DNA of 32,476 nucleotides, from the NCBI GenBank assembly GCA_947626985.1, contig CANQUG010000039.1, forward strand, positions 1-32,476. The letters run 5' to 3'. The notes under the pieces are model-generated. The model saw nothing but the letters and a program-made list of their open reading frames with translations. It searched no databases and had not been told where the DNA came from. The position numbers were made by a program, and so were the translations under genes. Each line of letters begins with the position of its first letter. Within the stretch, counting starts at the first letter, position 1. Origin of the DNA: an uncultured Lachnospiraceae bacterium (lineage in GTDB: Bacteria; Bacillota; Clostridia; Lachnospirales; Lachnospiraceae). Positions 23,891-31,664 of this stretch are shown piece by piece.

Positions 23891-24012
23891 GCCACGAATC
23901 AATTTTCTCACATGATGCTGGACTTCCGGGGGAAGAGTAAGAACATACTCTTCAGACTTTTTCAGTGTGGAAATATGGAAGTGTACAGTCGTGGCGGCAC
24001 GGCTGTTTTTTT
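23891..24012 (+). promoter_or_regulatory. B12 riboswitch expression platform: terminator and antiterminator
   Basis: Terminator: ACAGtCGTGgcggCACGgCTGT at 23985-24006, followed by seven T (24006-24012). Antiterminator: GCCACGA (23891-23897) is exactly complementary to TCGTGGC (23989-23995), so pairing these would break the terminator. A smaller hairpin GAGTA...TACTC lies between. Predicted logic: with B12 the aptamer masks the 5' strand and transcription stops; without it the importer is made. A further repeat, TTGCGCA (24011-24017) and TGCGCAA (24044-24050), follows. Confidence 0.75.
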
Positions 24013-24110
24013 GCGCATTACAATATTTTTACCCGGGATAATCTGCGCAAAAATGCAGAATCCTGCGGGGTATCACCATGCGCAGAAGCATGCGCGAAAA
24101 GGAGGAAAAC

Positions 24111-25103
24111 ATGAAAAAAACATTAGCCGCATTATTCACATGTTCAGCTGCCGTACTGCTCACCGGCACCAGCGTTGCTGCAGAAAGCCACTATCCGGTA
24201 ACGATTTCCACTTACAATTACGAAAAAGAACCGGTAGAAGTTACTTTTGATTCCTGTCCCCAGAAGGTTCTGTGCACCAACCAGACTCAGACTGAACTAA
24301 TGCTCTATTTCGGCCTGGATGATCATATCGCCGGAGCGGCATATCTGGACGGGGCCATCCGTGAGGATCTTCGGGATCAGTACGATAAGCTGGTGGAAGC
24401 GGGAAAGGAAATGACCGTCAAAGGATATCCGGACAAAGAAACAGTGCTTGCACTGGAGCCGGATATGATTTTCGGATGGAGAAGCGCGTTTGCCGAGGAT
24501 GCTTTAGGCGACGTGAGCGAATGGAATGATCTGGGCGTGGGAACCATGATTCTTCGCTGCTCAAACAATACGGCTGAGGATCTGAGCATTAATTCCGTTC
24601 TGGCAGATATCGCTGATATCGGTGCCATCTTTGACATTGAGGAAACTACGGACGCCTATATCGCGGATGCTCAGGCCATGCTGGATGAGGTACAGGCCAA
24701 AGTAGATTCACTGGAGGCACCTTTAAGCGCTCTGATCATAGAAGGATATGGAGAAGGCACCTGGTTCGCCTGGGGAGCAAACTGCCTTACCGGTTCTCTG
24801 GTAGAGTCCGCAGGCGCTGTGAATCTCAGCGAAGAGGGCGGGGATCTTTCCGTGGAAGATATCATCAACTACAATCCTGACGTGATCATCGTCGATTATA
24901 TGGACGATATGGAATCAGATGACGGCGGAGCCGCCGCCAGCGCGGCCGCGATCGAAGCCCTGACCGGCGAAAGCGCCCTGGCCGAGGTTCCGGCAGTGGC
25001 AAATAACCGCATCATGGCCGTAAACCTTACCGACGTGTACGGAGGAGGAATACGCATGGTTCCCTCTATTGAAGCCATGTACGAATTTATGTACGGGGAA
25101 TGA
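24111..25103 (+). CDS. btuF: Cobalamin/corrinoid ABC transporter substrate-binding protein (BtuF-like)
   Basis: A 330-residue exported binding protein of the TroA/BtuF helical-backbone class. The signal peptide is MKKTLAALFTCSAAVLLTGTSVAAES; the lipobox position has Thr-Ser (LLTGTS) instead of Cys. Helical class signatures include LCTNQTQTELMLYFGLDDHIAGAA, KGYPDKETVLALEPDMIFGWRS and NPDVIIVDYMDD. The ATG at 24111 is fixed by AAAGGAGGAAAAC upstream. It sits right behind a B12 riboswitch and before permease and ATPase genes, so corrinoid uptake is the likely role, although binding proteins of this class also bind iron siderophores. Regulatory context is the stronger evidence. Confidence 0.85.
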   Translation: MKKTLAALFTCSAAVLLTGTSVAAESHYPVTISTYNYEKEPVEVTFDSCPQKVLCTNQTQTELMLYFGLDDHIAGAAYLDGAIREDLRDQYDKLVEAGKEMTVKGYPDKETVLALEPDMIFGWRSAFAEDALGDVSEWNDLGVGTMILRCSNNTAEDLSINSVLADIADIGAIFDIEETTDAYIADAQAMLDEVQAKVDSLEAPLSALIIEGYGEGTWFAWGANCLTGSLVESAGAVNLSEEGGDLSVEDIINYNPDVIIVDYMDDMESDDGGAAASAAAIEALTGESALAEVPAVANNRIMAVNLTDVYGGGIRMVPSIEAMYEFMYGE

Positions 25104-25160
25104 CGAAAAAATCTGCAGGCATCCGCTGACGTGAAAAACAGAGATATCTGACTGGATTCC

Positions 25161-25191
25161 GTGCAGGCAGACAAACCGGTTCTGCCTGCAC
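25161..25191 (+). promoter_or_regulatory. Intercistronic hairpin between btuF-like and btuC-like genes
   Basis: GTGCAGGCAGA (25161-25171) and TCTGCCTGCAC (25181-25191) form a perfect 11-bp stem with a 9-base loop. Only a short, imperfect T-rich stretch (ATTCTTT) follows, so it may be a weak terminator or RNA-stabilising element that raises binding protein over permease. Confidence 0.55.
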
Positions 25192-25221
25192 ATTCTTTAT
25201 AAATACGCAAAGGATAGAGCA

Positions 25222-26307
25222 ATGAACAATCGACTGAGCAGACGGCATATTTTTATGAAATTTGTGATTCTCGGCTTTGCAGGACTTCTGATTTTGTCCG
25301 TCCTGCTGGCGGTATGCATCGGCGCCGTCAGGATTTCCTTCTACGATGTCTACCGCATCATTCTGTATCAGGTGACACATATTTCTCTCGGAGATCCGGA
25401 TACTCTCGGCGGAGGCACTTTGTATGAGATCATCTGGAACGTCCGGCTGCCCCGGGTGCTGATGGGCGCGGTGATCGGATGCATCCTGGCCATGTGCGGC
25501 GTGGTCATGCAGGCGACCGTACAGAATCCTCTGGCAGATCCATACATTCTGGGAATTTCCTCCGGAGCGTCCCTGGGAGCCACCTTTGCCATCATGATCG
25601 GAGCTTCTTCGGTGTTTACCGGTGTTCTGGCGGAAACCGGCGTCGCTTTCTGGGCGTTTCTGGGGTCCCTGGGAGCTACAGCACTGGTGATGCTGCTGGC
25701 AAATTTAGGCGGCGGCCGGGTGACTTCAGCGAAGCTTGTTCTTTCGGGAAGCGTGATTGCCAGCCTGAGCGGAGCATTTACCAATATGATGATCTATATC
25801 GGAAATGATCCGGACAACATGAAAACTGTCAGCTACTGGATGCTGGGGAGTATGGTCAGCGCCCGCTGGAATAAGCTTCTGCTGCCCGGGGTCTGCCTGG
25901 CTGCAGGCTTTCTGTTTTTCCTCACTCAGCTGCGGACGATGAATACCCTCCTTCTCGGGGATGAGGCTGCCATTACCCTGGGCATCAATCTGTCGTTGTG
26001 GCGGAAGATTTATATGATCGTCACTTCCCTTTTGACAGCCGTGGCGGTATGTACCTGCGGGATTGTGGGATTTGTGGGACTGATGATCCCGCACATTGTC
26101 CGGGGTTTCGCAGGGTCCGATCACCGTCACCTGCTGCCCCTGGCCGTTCTCTCCGGCGGTATTTTCCTGATATGGGCCGACGTGGCGGCCAGGGTCCTGA
26201 TCGAGAGTACGGAAATTCCCATCGGCGTCATCACCTCTGCCGTGGGCGCGCCCATTTTTGTATATATGATGGTGAAAAAGTCCTATGGGTTTGGAGGGCA
26301 TGACTGA
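25222..26307 (+). CDS. btuC: FecCD/BtuC-type ABC transporter permease
   Basis: A 361-residue membrane protein with about ten hydrophobic helices. The family hallmark QNPLADPYILGISSGASLG is at about residues 102-120, and GIVGFVGLMIPHIVRGFAG near 275-293 is the L2 ATPase-docking loop. It carries the corrinoid across the membrane. Its stop overlaps the ATG of the ATPase gene (TGATG), so the two are translationally coupled. The gene symbol reflects the riboswitch context; a siderophore permease of the same family is the alternative. Confidence 0.88.
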   Translation: MNNRLSRRHIFMKFVILGFAGLLILSVLLAVCIGAVRISFYDVYRIILYQVTHISLGDPDTLGGGTLYEIIWNVRLPRVLMGAVIGCILAMCGVVMQATVQNPLADPYILGISSGASLGATFAIMIGASSVFTGVLAETGVAFWAFLGSLGATALVMLLANLGGGRVTSAKLVLSGSVIASLSGAFTNMMIYIGNDPDNMKTVSYWMLGSMVSARWNKLLLPGVCLAAGFLFFLTQLRTMNTLLLGDEAAITLGINLSLWRKIYMIVTSLLTAVAVCTCGIVGFVGLMIPHIVRGFAGSDHRHLLPLAVLSGGIFLIWADVAARVLIESTEIPIGVITSAVGAPIFVYMMVKKSYGFGGHD

Positions 26308-27074
26308 TGAAGCTGGAAGCGAAAAATGTGGACGTCACATTGTCAAAAAAAGAAATCGTAAAACAGGTGTCCGTGCAGGTAAAAGGAAATGAATTTGTAG
26401 GGCTTCTTGGTCCCAACGGAAGCGGAAAAACCACATTATTAAAGAGCATTTACCGGGTTCTGAAGCCTTCGGCGGGAACCGTGCTGATCGACGACGAGGA
26501 CATCCGGAAAATGAGTTACCGCGATACCGCCCGGCGCATGGGAGTGGTCAGCCAGTTTACCAGCATGAGTTTCGATTTTTCTGTGGAGGAAGTGGTACTG
26601 ATGGGGCGCTCTCCTCATAAGAAGGCTTTTTCCACCGATACGGAAGAGGATTACCGGGTAGTGGAGGAGGCGCTGCGCAGAGTGGACATGCTGGATTTCC
26701 GCGAGAGAAGTTTTCAGACTCTTTCCGGAGGAGAAAAGCAGAGAATTCTTCTCGCCCGCGCGCTGGCCCAGCAGGTAGAGCTTCTGATTCTGGACGAGCC
26801 CACCAACCATCTGGACATCAAATATCAGATCCAGATCATGGATGTGGTAAAATCCCTGGGCATCGGTGTGCTTTCGGCTCTGCATGATCTGAATCTCACA
26901 CTGATGTACTGTACCTATGTGTATATCCTGAAAAACGGCCGGGTGGTAGCTCACGGAAGACCGGAGGATGTTATCACGGAACAGCTGATCCGGGAGGTTT
27001 ATGAGGTAGACTGTGAAGTACTCCGCCATTCCGCGACAGGAAAGCTGTATGTCGTTTATTTTTCAAAGGTGTAA
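26307..27074 (+). CDS. btuD: FecE/BtuD-type ABC transporter ATP-binding protein
   Basis: A 255-residue ATPase. Walker A is GPNGSGKTT (about residues 35-43), the signature is LSGGEKQR (about 140-147), and Walker B is LLILDEPTNHLD (about 157-168), followed by a D-loop and HDLNLT switch histidine. It energises the BtuC-type permease in a cytosolic dimer. It starts at an ATGA overlap with the permease gene and ends 2 bases before the CGGC remnant, so it is the last intact gene of the riboswitch-controlled operon. Confidence 0.92.
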   Translation: MKLEAKNVDVTLSKKEIVKQVSVQVKGNEFVGLLGPNGSGKTTLLKSIYRVLKPSAGTVLIDDEDIRKMSYRDTARRMGVVSQFTSMSFDFSVEEVVLMGRSPHKKAFSTDTEEDYRVVEEALRRVDMLDFRERSFQTLSGGEKQRILLARALAQQVELLILDEPTNHLDIKYQIQIMDVVKSLGIGVLSALHDLNLTLMYCTYVYILKNGRVVAHGRPEDVITEQLIREVYEVDCEVLRHSATGKLYVVYFSKV

Positions 27075-27076
27075 GG

Positions 27077-27304
27077 ATGAAGAAAATTGCGATTATGGCC
27101 TGCTTAAAGGCAAATGATGTGTGTGCGGGAGCGGCCTGTCTGGACGCTCTCCATGAAAGAAAAAGTATATTTTTTGACGCAAACCTGAACCAGGTGTTCA
27201 TGAGCAGAGCTTCAGTATCGGGAAATGAACGGCAAAAATCAGAGGCCAGCGTAACTCAAATGAGTCATGCTGGCCTCTGTTTGAAACTATCCGTTTTCCG
27301 ATAA
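27077..27304 (+). pseudogene. 3'-truncated CGGC-domain protein
   Basis: The first ~34 residues, MKKIAIMACLKANDVCAGAACLDALHERKSIFF, match the N-terminus of CGGC-domain proteins (Cys-rich, putative metal- or cofactor-binding). After that the frame runs through an unrelated sequence and the terminator hairpin, ending at 75 residues; the CGGC motif itself is missing. It is 2 bases after the ATPase gene, so the intact ancestor was the fourth gene of the B12-riboswitch operon, suggesting a corrinoid- or metal-related job. Confidence 0.7.
27240..27279 (-). terminator. Bidirectional hairpin, terminator of the GH32 gene
   Basis: CAGAGGCCAGC (27240-27250) and GCTGGCCTCTG (27269-27279) are perfect 11-bp arms with an inner ACTCAaaTGAGT. 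On the minus strand it is followed by ATTTTT, a proper terminator tail for the GH32 gene ending at 27404. On the plus strand it has only TTTG, so it may stop the B12 operon weakly. Confidence 0.65.
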
Positions 27305-27403
27305 TCTATAAGAGAGTTCTCTTCTTTGGCTATCCTGCAGCTTCGCTGTCTCACATAACGGAAGCGGACAAAATTTCAGATAAACTTTTACAGAGATTCC
27401 TTT

Positions 27404-29140
27404 TCACGGGCGCGTATACTGCCGCAGGGAGCTGAACAGAACCTCGTTATTTTCCGCGAACAGAGAGATATTCTTTCCGCTTGCCCCGTAAATCCGAACC
27501 GTCAGAGCCGCAATGCCGTCAATGTAGAAGGTTCCCACAGAGCCCTCCTGGATATAAGTAAAACTGTAATCCGTTCCCGGAACCAGCTCCGCGGCGGTCT
27601 CCGTGATCAGCAGTTTGTCGTTATTGAACAGAAGCTGCACCTTGCCTTCCGCAGGGGAAATGGAAATCTTCCTGCTTTTTTCCTGATCCCCGTCGTAATC
27701 AAAGCAGAGCCCGAAAGAACCGTCTCCGGTATAGCGGAACTCACCGGTAAGAAGAAAGCTCTCATAGCAGTTAAAGGCAGGCGTATAGCTGGCCGAATCC
27801 GCGTCCGCAAAAACATGCGTATCGTCCACAGCCAGTTCCCGACGGACAGAAAAGCTTTCCGCGACAGCATCCACCGGAGCCAGGAAAAGCGTTCCGTCTT
27901 CTCTCTGAACCAGCTTCTGAACGGCCAGATTTCCTGCCCATGCGGTAACGCTCAGGGCAGAAGGAGATTCCGACCTTCTGGCCCATCCCACCATATAGGC
28001 GTTCTCACCATCCTCCACATGCTTGGCCGCATAAAACAGCTTGTCATCCAGGCGGACAGGCTCTCCATAGGGACCGTAAGGCGTATCGGAGGCCGCATAC
28101 CACAGCGTATCGTCCTGGGCGGAATATGTCAGATACCAGGTATCCCCGATTTGAAATGTATCGCTGCACTCCAGATTCCAGAAGCCGCCTACTGGATCAG
28201 TGAAAATAATTCCGTCATAGACAGGATTTTCCAGATTTTCGTCAAGCGTGTACTTCAAAATGCGGGCAGTGCCGTCCTGGGCGGCAGTGACGGTCAAAGT
28301 GATCTTTCCTGTTTCGGGATTATAATAGGCCTGGGGATCCCTGAAATCATTTTTCTGGCCCAGTTCCTCCGGCGGTGTGATTTCCCAGCCTTCCATCTTT
28401 TCAAAAGAAGCGGGACTGTCGCCCACAGCCAGCATGATCGTCTCCTTAAATTCCAGATTGGAAGAGTCTGCATGCCCTGTATAGAAAAGATAATATTTAT
28501 CCCCGACCTTCACTACTGAGCCTGTGCCGATCCAGGCGTCCTGCGCATCGACAACGTCTGAGGATACCAGTATGGGATCGTCGTACTCCTCGTAAGTCAC
28601 AAAATCCTTCGTAGTGGCCAGATAGATCGAATGTCTGAAAGAATCTCCCGCTTCCTTGAGATAATAAATATAGTAAACGCCGTCTTCATAATAAGGCATG
28701 GGGTCTCCCACGTATGGCTGACTGAACCCGTCTACGGAAGGAAGAAAAAAGGTACGGTAGTTATAGGACTGTTCCTGTTTGCTCGCCGACTGCAGTTCAG
28801 AGAAATTTTTGTCACTGTCTGAATCGGAAAAGTCATCTCCGGTATCTTTGTCCCAGCCGGCGTACAGCGTCATATCGCCGGAAACCACGTCCTCCTCCGC
28901 GTCCCATGGCTGAGTAAGCCCGGGATCCTGGAACCAGCCCAGGAAAACATATCCTTCTCTGACCGGGGTCTCCGGCAGATCGATCTTCTGTCCGGAATCA
29001 ACGGACTGACTGTCCGGTACTGTGCCTTCTTCACAATTTACATCAAATGTCACCGTGCACTGCGCGTCATTAAAACCGCACAGCAAAAATCCTGTCATCA
29101 GGCAAAGCGCCAGATACTTTGAGCATCTTTTGTTTTTCAT
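27404..29140 (-). CDS. GH32 fructan/sucrose hydrolase with InlB-type N-terminal repeat
   Basis: A 578-residue exported enzyme. Residues 1-28 are a signal peptide (KNKRCSKYLALCLMTGFLLC); a cysteine is present but the lipobox is poor. About 29-98 is a Flg_new/InlB B-type repeat (TFDVNCEEGTVPD..., ending MTLYAGW), then a low-complexity D/S linker and a five-bladed propeller. The GH32 residues are visible: nucleophile in GDPMPYY (about 145), FRDPQAYY with the RDP transition-state Asp (about 265) and WNLECSD with the acid/base Glu (about 323). A C-terminal beta-sandwich of about 150 residues follows. It probably cleaves extracellular fructans or sucrose. No transporter or regulator gene is beside it. 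GGAAGGA precedes the ATG. Confidence 0.85.
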   Translation of the reverse strand: MKNKRCSKYLALCLMTGFLLCGFNDAQCTVTFDVNCEEGTVPDSQSVDSGQKIDLPETPVREGYVFLGWFQDPGLTQPWDAEEDVVSGDMTLYAGWDKDTGDDFSDSDSDKNFSELQSASKQEQSYNYRTFFLPSVDGFSQPYVGDPMPYYEDGVYYIYYLKEAGDSFRHSIYLATTKDFVTYEEYDDPILVSSDVVDAQDAWIGTGSVVKVGDKYYLFYTGHADSSNLEFKETIMLAVGDSPASFEKMEGWEITPPEELGQKNDFRDPQAYYNPETGKITLTVTAAQDGTARILKYTLDENLENPVYDGIIFTDPVGGFWNLECSDTFQIGDTWYLTYSAQDDTLWYAASDTPYGPYGEPVRLDDKLFYAAKHVEDGENAYMVGWARRSESPSALSVTAWAGNLAVQKLVQREDGTLFLAPVDAVAESFSVRRELAVDDTHVFADADSASYTPAFNCYESFLLTGEFRYTGDGSFGLCFDYDGDQEKSRKISISPAEGKVQLLFNNDKLLITETAAELVPGTDYSFTYIQEGSVGTFYIDGIAALTVRIYGASGKNISLFAENNEVLFSSLRQYTRP

Positions 29141-29260
29141 GGTTCATCCTTCCTTTCCTGTTAAAGTATTATTCACATTTCAATCCGGTTATGTGCCTGC
29201 CTGAACTCCTGTTTTTCAGCGGGCGTTCCTGTTTTTTGCTGCAATCTGTCACGTATTTGC

Positions 29261-29415
29261 AGTATGGTTCTTTACATTTGCCCATATGGTCTTTCACACT
29301 TGTGTCATATGATTTTTGCGCCCGGTCATATGGCCTTTCATATTTGTATCATATGACTTTCATATTTGCAGCATACAAATTTTGTATTTGCAATATACCA
29401 TGTGTTTGCATTTTA
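29261..29415. repeat. Tandem ~22-bp imperfect repeats (seven units)
   Basis: Units begin at about 29261, 29283, 29306, 29327, 29350, 29372 and 29394, spaced 21-23 bp. Four start with exact CATATG (29283, 29306, 29327, 29350) and the body is similar to CTTTCATATTTGCA. The spacing is about two helical turns. They lie 120-275 bp upstream of the GH32 start. Function unknown; a phased protein-binding array or curved DNA is possible. Confidence 0.65.
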
Positions 29416-29443
29416 ATTCAGTTTCGATAGTTTGTCAATCCTT

Positions 29444-29473
29444 ACCTATAGAAAACTTCCACCTATAGAAAAC
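29444..29473. repeat. Direct repeat ACCTATAGAAAAC, two copies
   Basis: Exact copies at 29444-29456 and 29461-29473, 17 bp apart, immediately before the structured element at 29475. Confidence 0.6.
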
Positions 29474-29474
29474 C

Positions 29475-29705
29475 GGGAAACCGGATGACAGGACTGCAGG
29501 GAACAAGCCTCCGGACCAGAAAGATGTCCCGAAGATGAAAGAAAGCCTGGACTGGAGGGGCAGCCCCTGAACCTGTAATGGAAATGGCGCTCGCTGATAT
29601 CTGATTACCTGCAGCCAGGGCATTCAAATGCAGGTCGAGCAGACCTGCCCCGTAAGGGGCAAGTCTACCCGACCCACATGCGGAAGTTGACATCCGGGAA
29701 ATTCC
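29475..29705 (+). other. Structured ~230-nt element: candidate ncRNA or MITE-like element
   Basis: The ends close on each other: GGGAA (29475-29479) pairs with TTCCC (29701-29705), and CCGGATG (29481-29487) with CATCCGG (29691-29697). Inside are a long hairpin (TGCCCCgtaaGGGGCA, extended by AGAC/GTCT and GGTCG/CGACC, about 29634-29674), and possible CCTCC/GGAGG and GTAAT/ATTAC stems. No coding frame is convincing. It lies just upstream of the AAA-ATPase gene. It could be a structured RNA, an inverted-repeat mobile element, or both; the strand is not known. Confidence 0.45.
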
Positions 29706-29759
29706 CTGTTAACATTTATTTATAGAACTGTCATGAAATGCACGGGAAGGAGGCTCCAT

Positions 29760-31466
29760 ATGGCCAGAACAGTCGGTATCGGATATCAGGATTTTGCCAG
29801 GCTGAGGATGGAACATAATTTTTATGTCGACAAAACATATTTTATCCGGGAGTGGTGGGAAAATCAGGATGCAGTTACACTGATTACCCGCCCAAGGCGG
29901 TTTGGAAAGACTTTGAATATGAGTATGGTCGAACAGTTTTTTTCAGTGAATTATTCGAACCGGAGCGATCTGTTTGAAGGACTGGCTGTCTGGGAGAACG
30001 AAGAATTGCGCGGACTGCAGGGAGCATATCCGGTGATCAGTCTTTCTTTTGCCAATATCAAAGAGACTTCCTATAAAAATACACGGGATAAACTGGTTCA
30101 GCTTTTGGCGGCGGAGTATGCCAGACATTCTTTTTTGCTGGAAGGCGATCTTCTTTCGCCGGAGGAGAAAGAAATATTCCGGCGGAAAAAACTTGGGATG
30201 GAGGACGTGGACCTTACGTTGTCGGTCAATCAGCTGTCAGAGTATCTATGCCGTTATTATGGAAAAAAGGTAATTTTGCTGCTGGATGAATACGATACGC
30301 CTATGCAGGAGGCTTATATCCACGGCTTCTGGAAAGATATGGTCGGGCTGACCCGAAGCTTTTTTAATGCCTCGTTTAAAACGAATCCATGGATGGAGCG
30401 GGCCATCCTGACCGGAATCACCAGAATCAGCAGGGAATCTGTATTTTCGGATTTAAATCATCTGGTTGTGGTGACGGCAACATCCAGAATGTACAGCGAC
30501 TGTTTTGGATTTACGGAAAAAGAAGTCCTGGAGGCGCTGAAAGAATACGGACTGGATGCAAAAATGCAGCAGGTAAAGAACTGGTATGACGGATTTGTGT
30601 TTGGGGAGACAGAAGATATTTACAATCCCTGGTCAATTATCAATTATCTGAAGACGGAAACATTTGCTCCATACTGGGCAAACACCAGCTCCAACAGTCT
30701 GGCAGGAAGACTTCTTCAGCAGAGCAGCAAAGATATGAAGCTTTCTTTTGAAAACCTGTTAAACGGAGGCAGCCTGATTACGGAACTGGACGAACAGATT
30801 GTATTTGAACAGCTGGAATATTCAGAAAGTGCCATCTGGAGTCTGCTTCTGGCCAGCGGTTATCTGAAAGTGCGCGCATTTCGTACAGATCAGAGAGAGC
30901 AGTCCTGCTGGCGGCAGAAGTACGAGCTGGAACTGACGAATTTTGAAGTGAAGGTAATGTTTCAAAGTATAATTACTGGCTGGTTCGAGGGTTCCCGGTC
31001 GGATTATCATGACTTTCAGAAGGCAATGTTTCAGGGTGATGAAGACGCTATGAACGAATATATGAATCGGATTTCCCTGTCGGTGTTCAGTTATTTTGAT
31101 ACTGGTTCTGGAACGGGAAGAAAAGCGGAGCCGGAACGGTTTTATCATGGTTTTGCGCTGGGGCTTATCGTGGATCTGGAGGATCGGTATATCATCACTT
31201 CCAACCGCGAAAGCGGTTTCGGACGGTATGATGTAATGTTAAAACCCCGCAGAGCCGGTGATGCGGCAGTGATTATGGAGTTTAAAGTTCACAATCCCAG
31301 ACGGGAGAAGAATCTGGAAGAGACAGCCCAGAATGCTCTTCGTCAGATAGAGGAGAAGAACTATCTGCAGGAGCTGCAGAACCAGGTATGTGTCAAAGGA
31401 CCGGTGTATCAGTATGGATTCGCTTTTGAGGGAAAGCATGTGCTGATCCGGATGAATGAAAATTGA
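29760..31466 (+). CDS. AAA-ATPase with C-terminal PD-(D/E)XK nuclease domain
   Basis: A 568-residue protein. ATG at 29760 is set by GGAAGGAGG and gives MARTVGIGYQDFARLRM, the usual start. The N-terminal part is AAA-ATPase_like: FYVDKTYFIREWW, Walker A TRPRRFGKT (residues 43-51) and Walker B ILLLDEYDTP (about 176). The C-terminal ~120 residues are a PD-(D/E)XK nuclease (DUF1703 type): FYHGFALGLIVDL, SNRESGFGRYDVMLKP (Asp, about 489) and AVIMEFKVH (Glu-x-Lys, about 506-508). These proteins are multi-copy in Lachnospiraceae and Bacteroidales; a role in defence or mobile-element maintenance is often supposed but not proven. The gene looks intact. A decayed relative follows. Confidence 0.88.
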   Translation: MARTVGIGYQDFARLRMEHNFYVDKTYFIREWWENQDAVTLITRPRRFGKTLNMSMVEQFFSVNYSNRSDLFEGLAVWENEELRGLQGAYPVISLSFANIKETSYKNTRDKLVQLLAAEYARHSFLLEGDLLSPEEKEIFRRKKLGMEDVDLTLSVNQLSEYLCRYYGKKVILLLDEYDTPMQEAYIHGFWKDMVGLTRSFFNASFKTNPWMERAILTGITRISRESVFSDLNHLVVVTATSRMYSDCFGFTEKEVLEALKEYGLDAKMQQVKNWYDGFVFGETEDIYNPWSIINYLKTETFAPYWANTSSNSLAGRLLQQSSKDMKLSFENLLNGGSLITELDEQIVFEQLEYSESAIWSLLLASGYLKVRAFRTDQREQSCWRQKYELELTNFEVKVMFQSIITGWFEGSRSDYHDFQKAMFQGDEDAMNEYMNRISLSVFSYFDTGSGTGRKAEPERFYHGFALGLIVDLEDRYIITSNRESGFGRYDVMLKPRRAGDAAVIMEFKVHNPRREKNLEETAQNALRQIEEKNYLQELQNQVCVKGPVYQYGFAFEGKHVLIRMNEN

Positions 31467-31493
31467 ACAAAGTCAGGAAAGGAGAGCCTGAGT

Positions 31494-31664
31494 ATGTTGG
31501 TTCGTTTAAAGGAAATTGCAGACAGGCGGCAGATTTCCCCGCGTCGGATTGCACAGCTTTGTGCGGCTGGAGAAATAAAAGGCGCCGAGAAAAAAGGACG
31601 ATACTGGATGCTCACAATAAAGTCTGCCTGTTCACTCGTCCAAGGCGTTTTGGAAAAACTCTGA
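31494..31664 (+). pseudogene. HTH/excisionase-like gene, truncated by fusion
   Basis: ATG at 31494 follows GGAAAGGAGAG. The first 40 residues (MLVRLKEIADRRQISPRRIAQ..., GAEKKGRYWML) form a complete small excisionase/MerR-type helix-turn-helix core. At about 31607 the frame enters the AAA-ATPase remnant out of phase and ends at 31664 (56 residues). The junction shows that a deletion joined the HTH gene to the AAA-ATPase gene. The HTH core may still fold. Confidence 0.6.

Noticed and set aside
23867-24110. Plus-strand frame of 127 codons over the B12 leader
   Set aside because: It overlaps the riboswitch B12 box, the terminator and the antiterminator, and has no ribosome binding site.
29261-29415. 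CRISPR array
   Set aside because: Repeats are degenerate and contiguous, with no unique spacers and no cas genes.
29463-29693. Minus-strand open frame (76 codons) inside the structured element
   Set aside because: No ribosome binding site is evident and the sequence is explained by hairpins; kept as an alternative only in the finding on the element.
31463-31604. N-terminal extension of the second AAA-ATPase frame
   Set aside because: It is an out-of-phase reading of the HTH gene; the HTH reading has a ribosome binding site and a recognisable motif.
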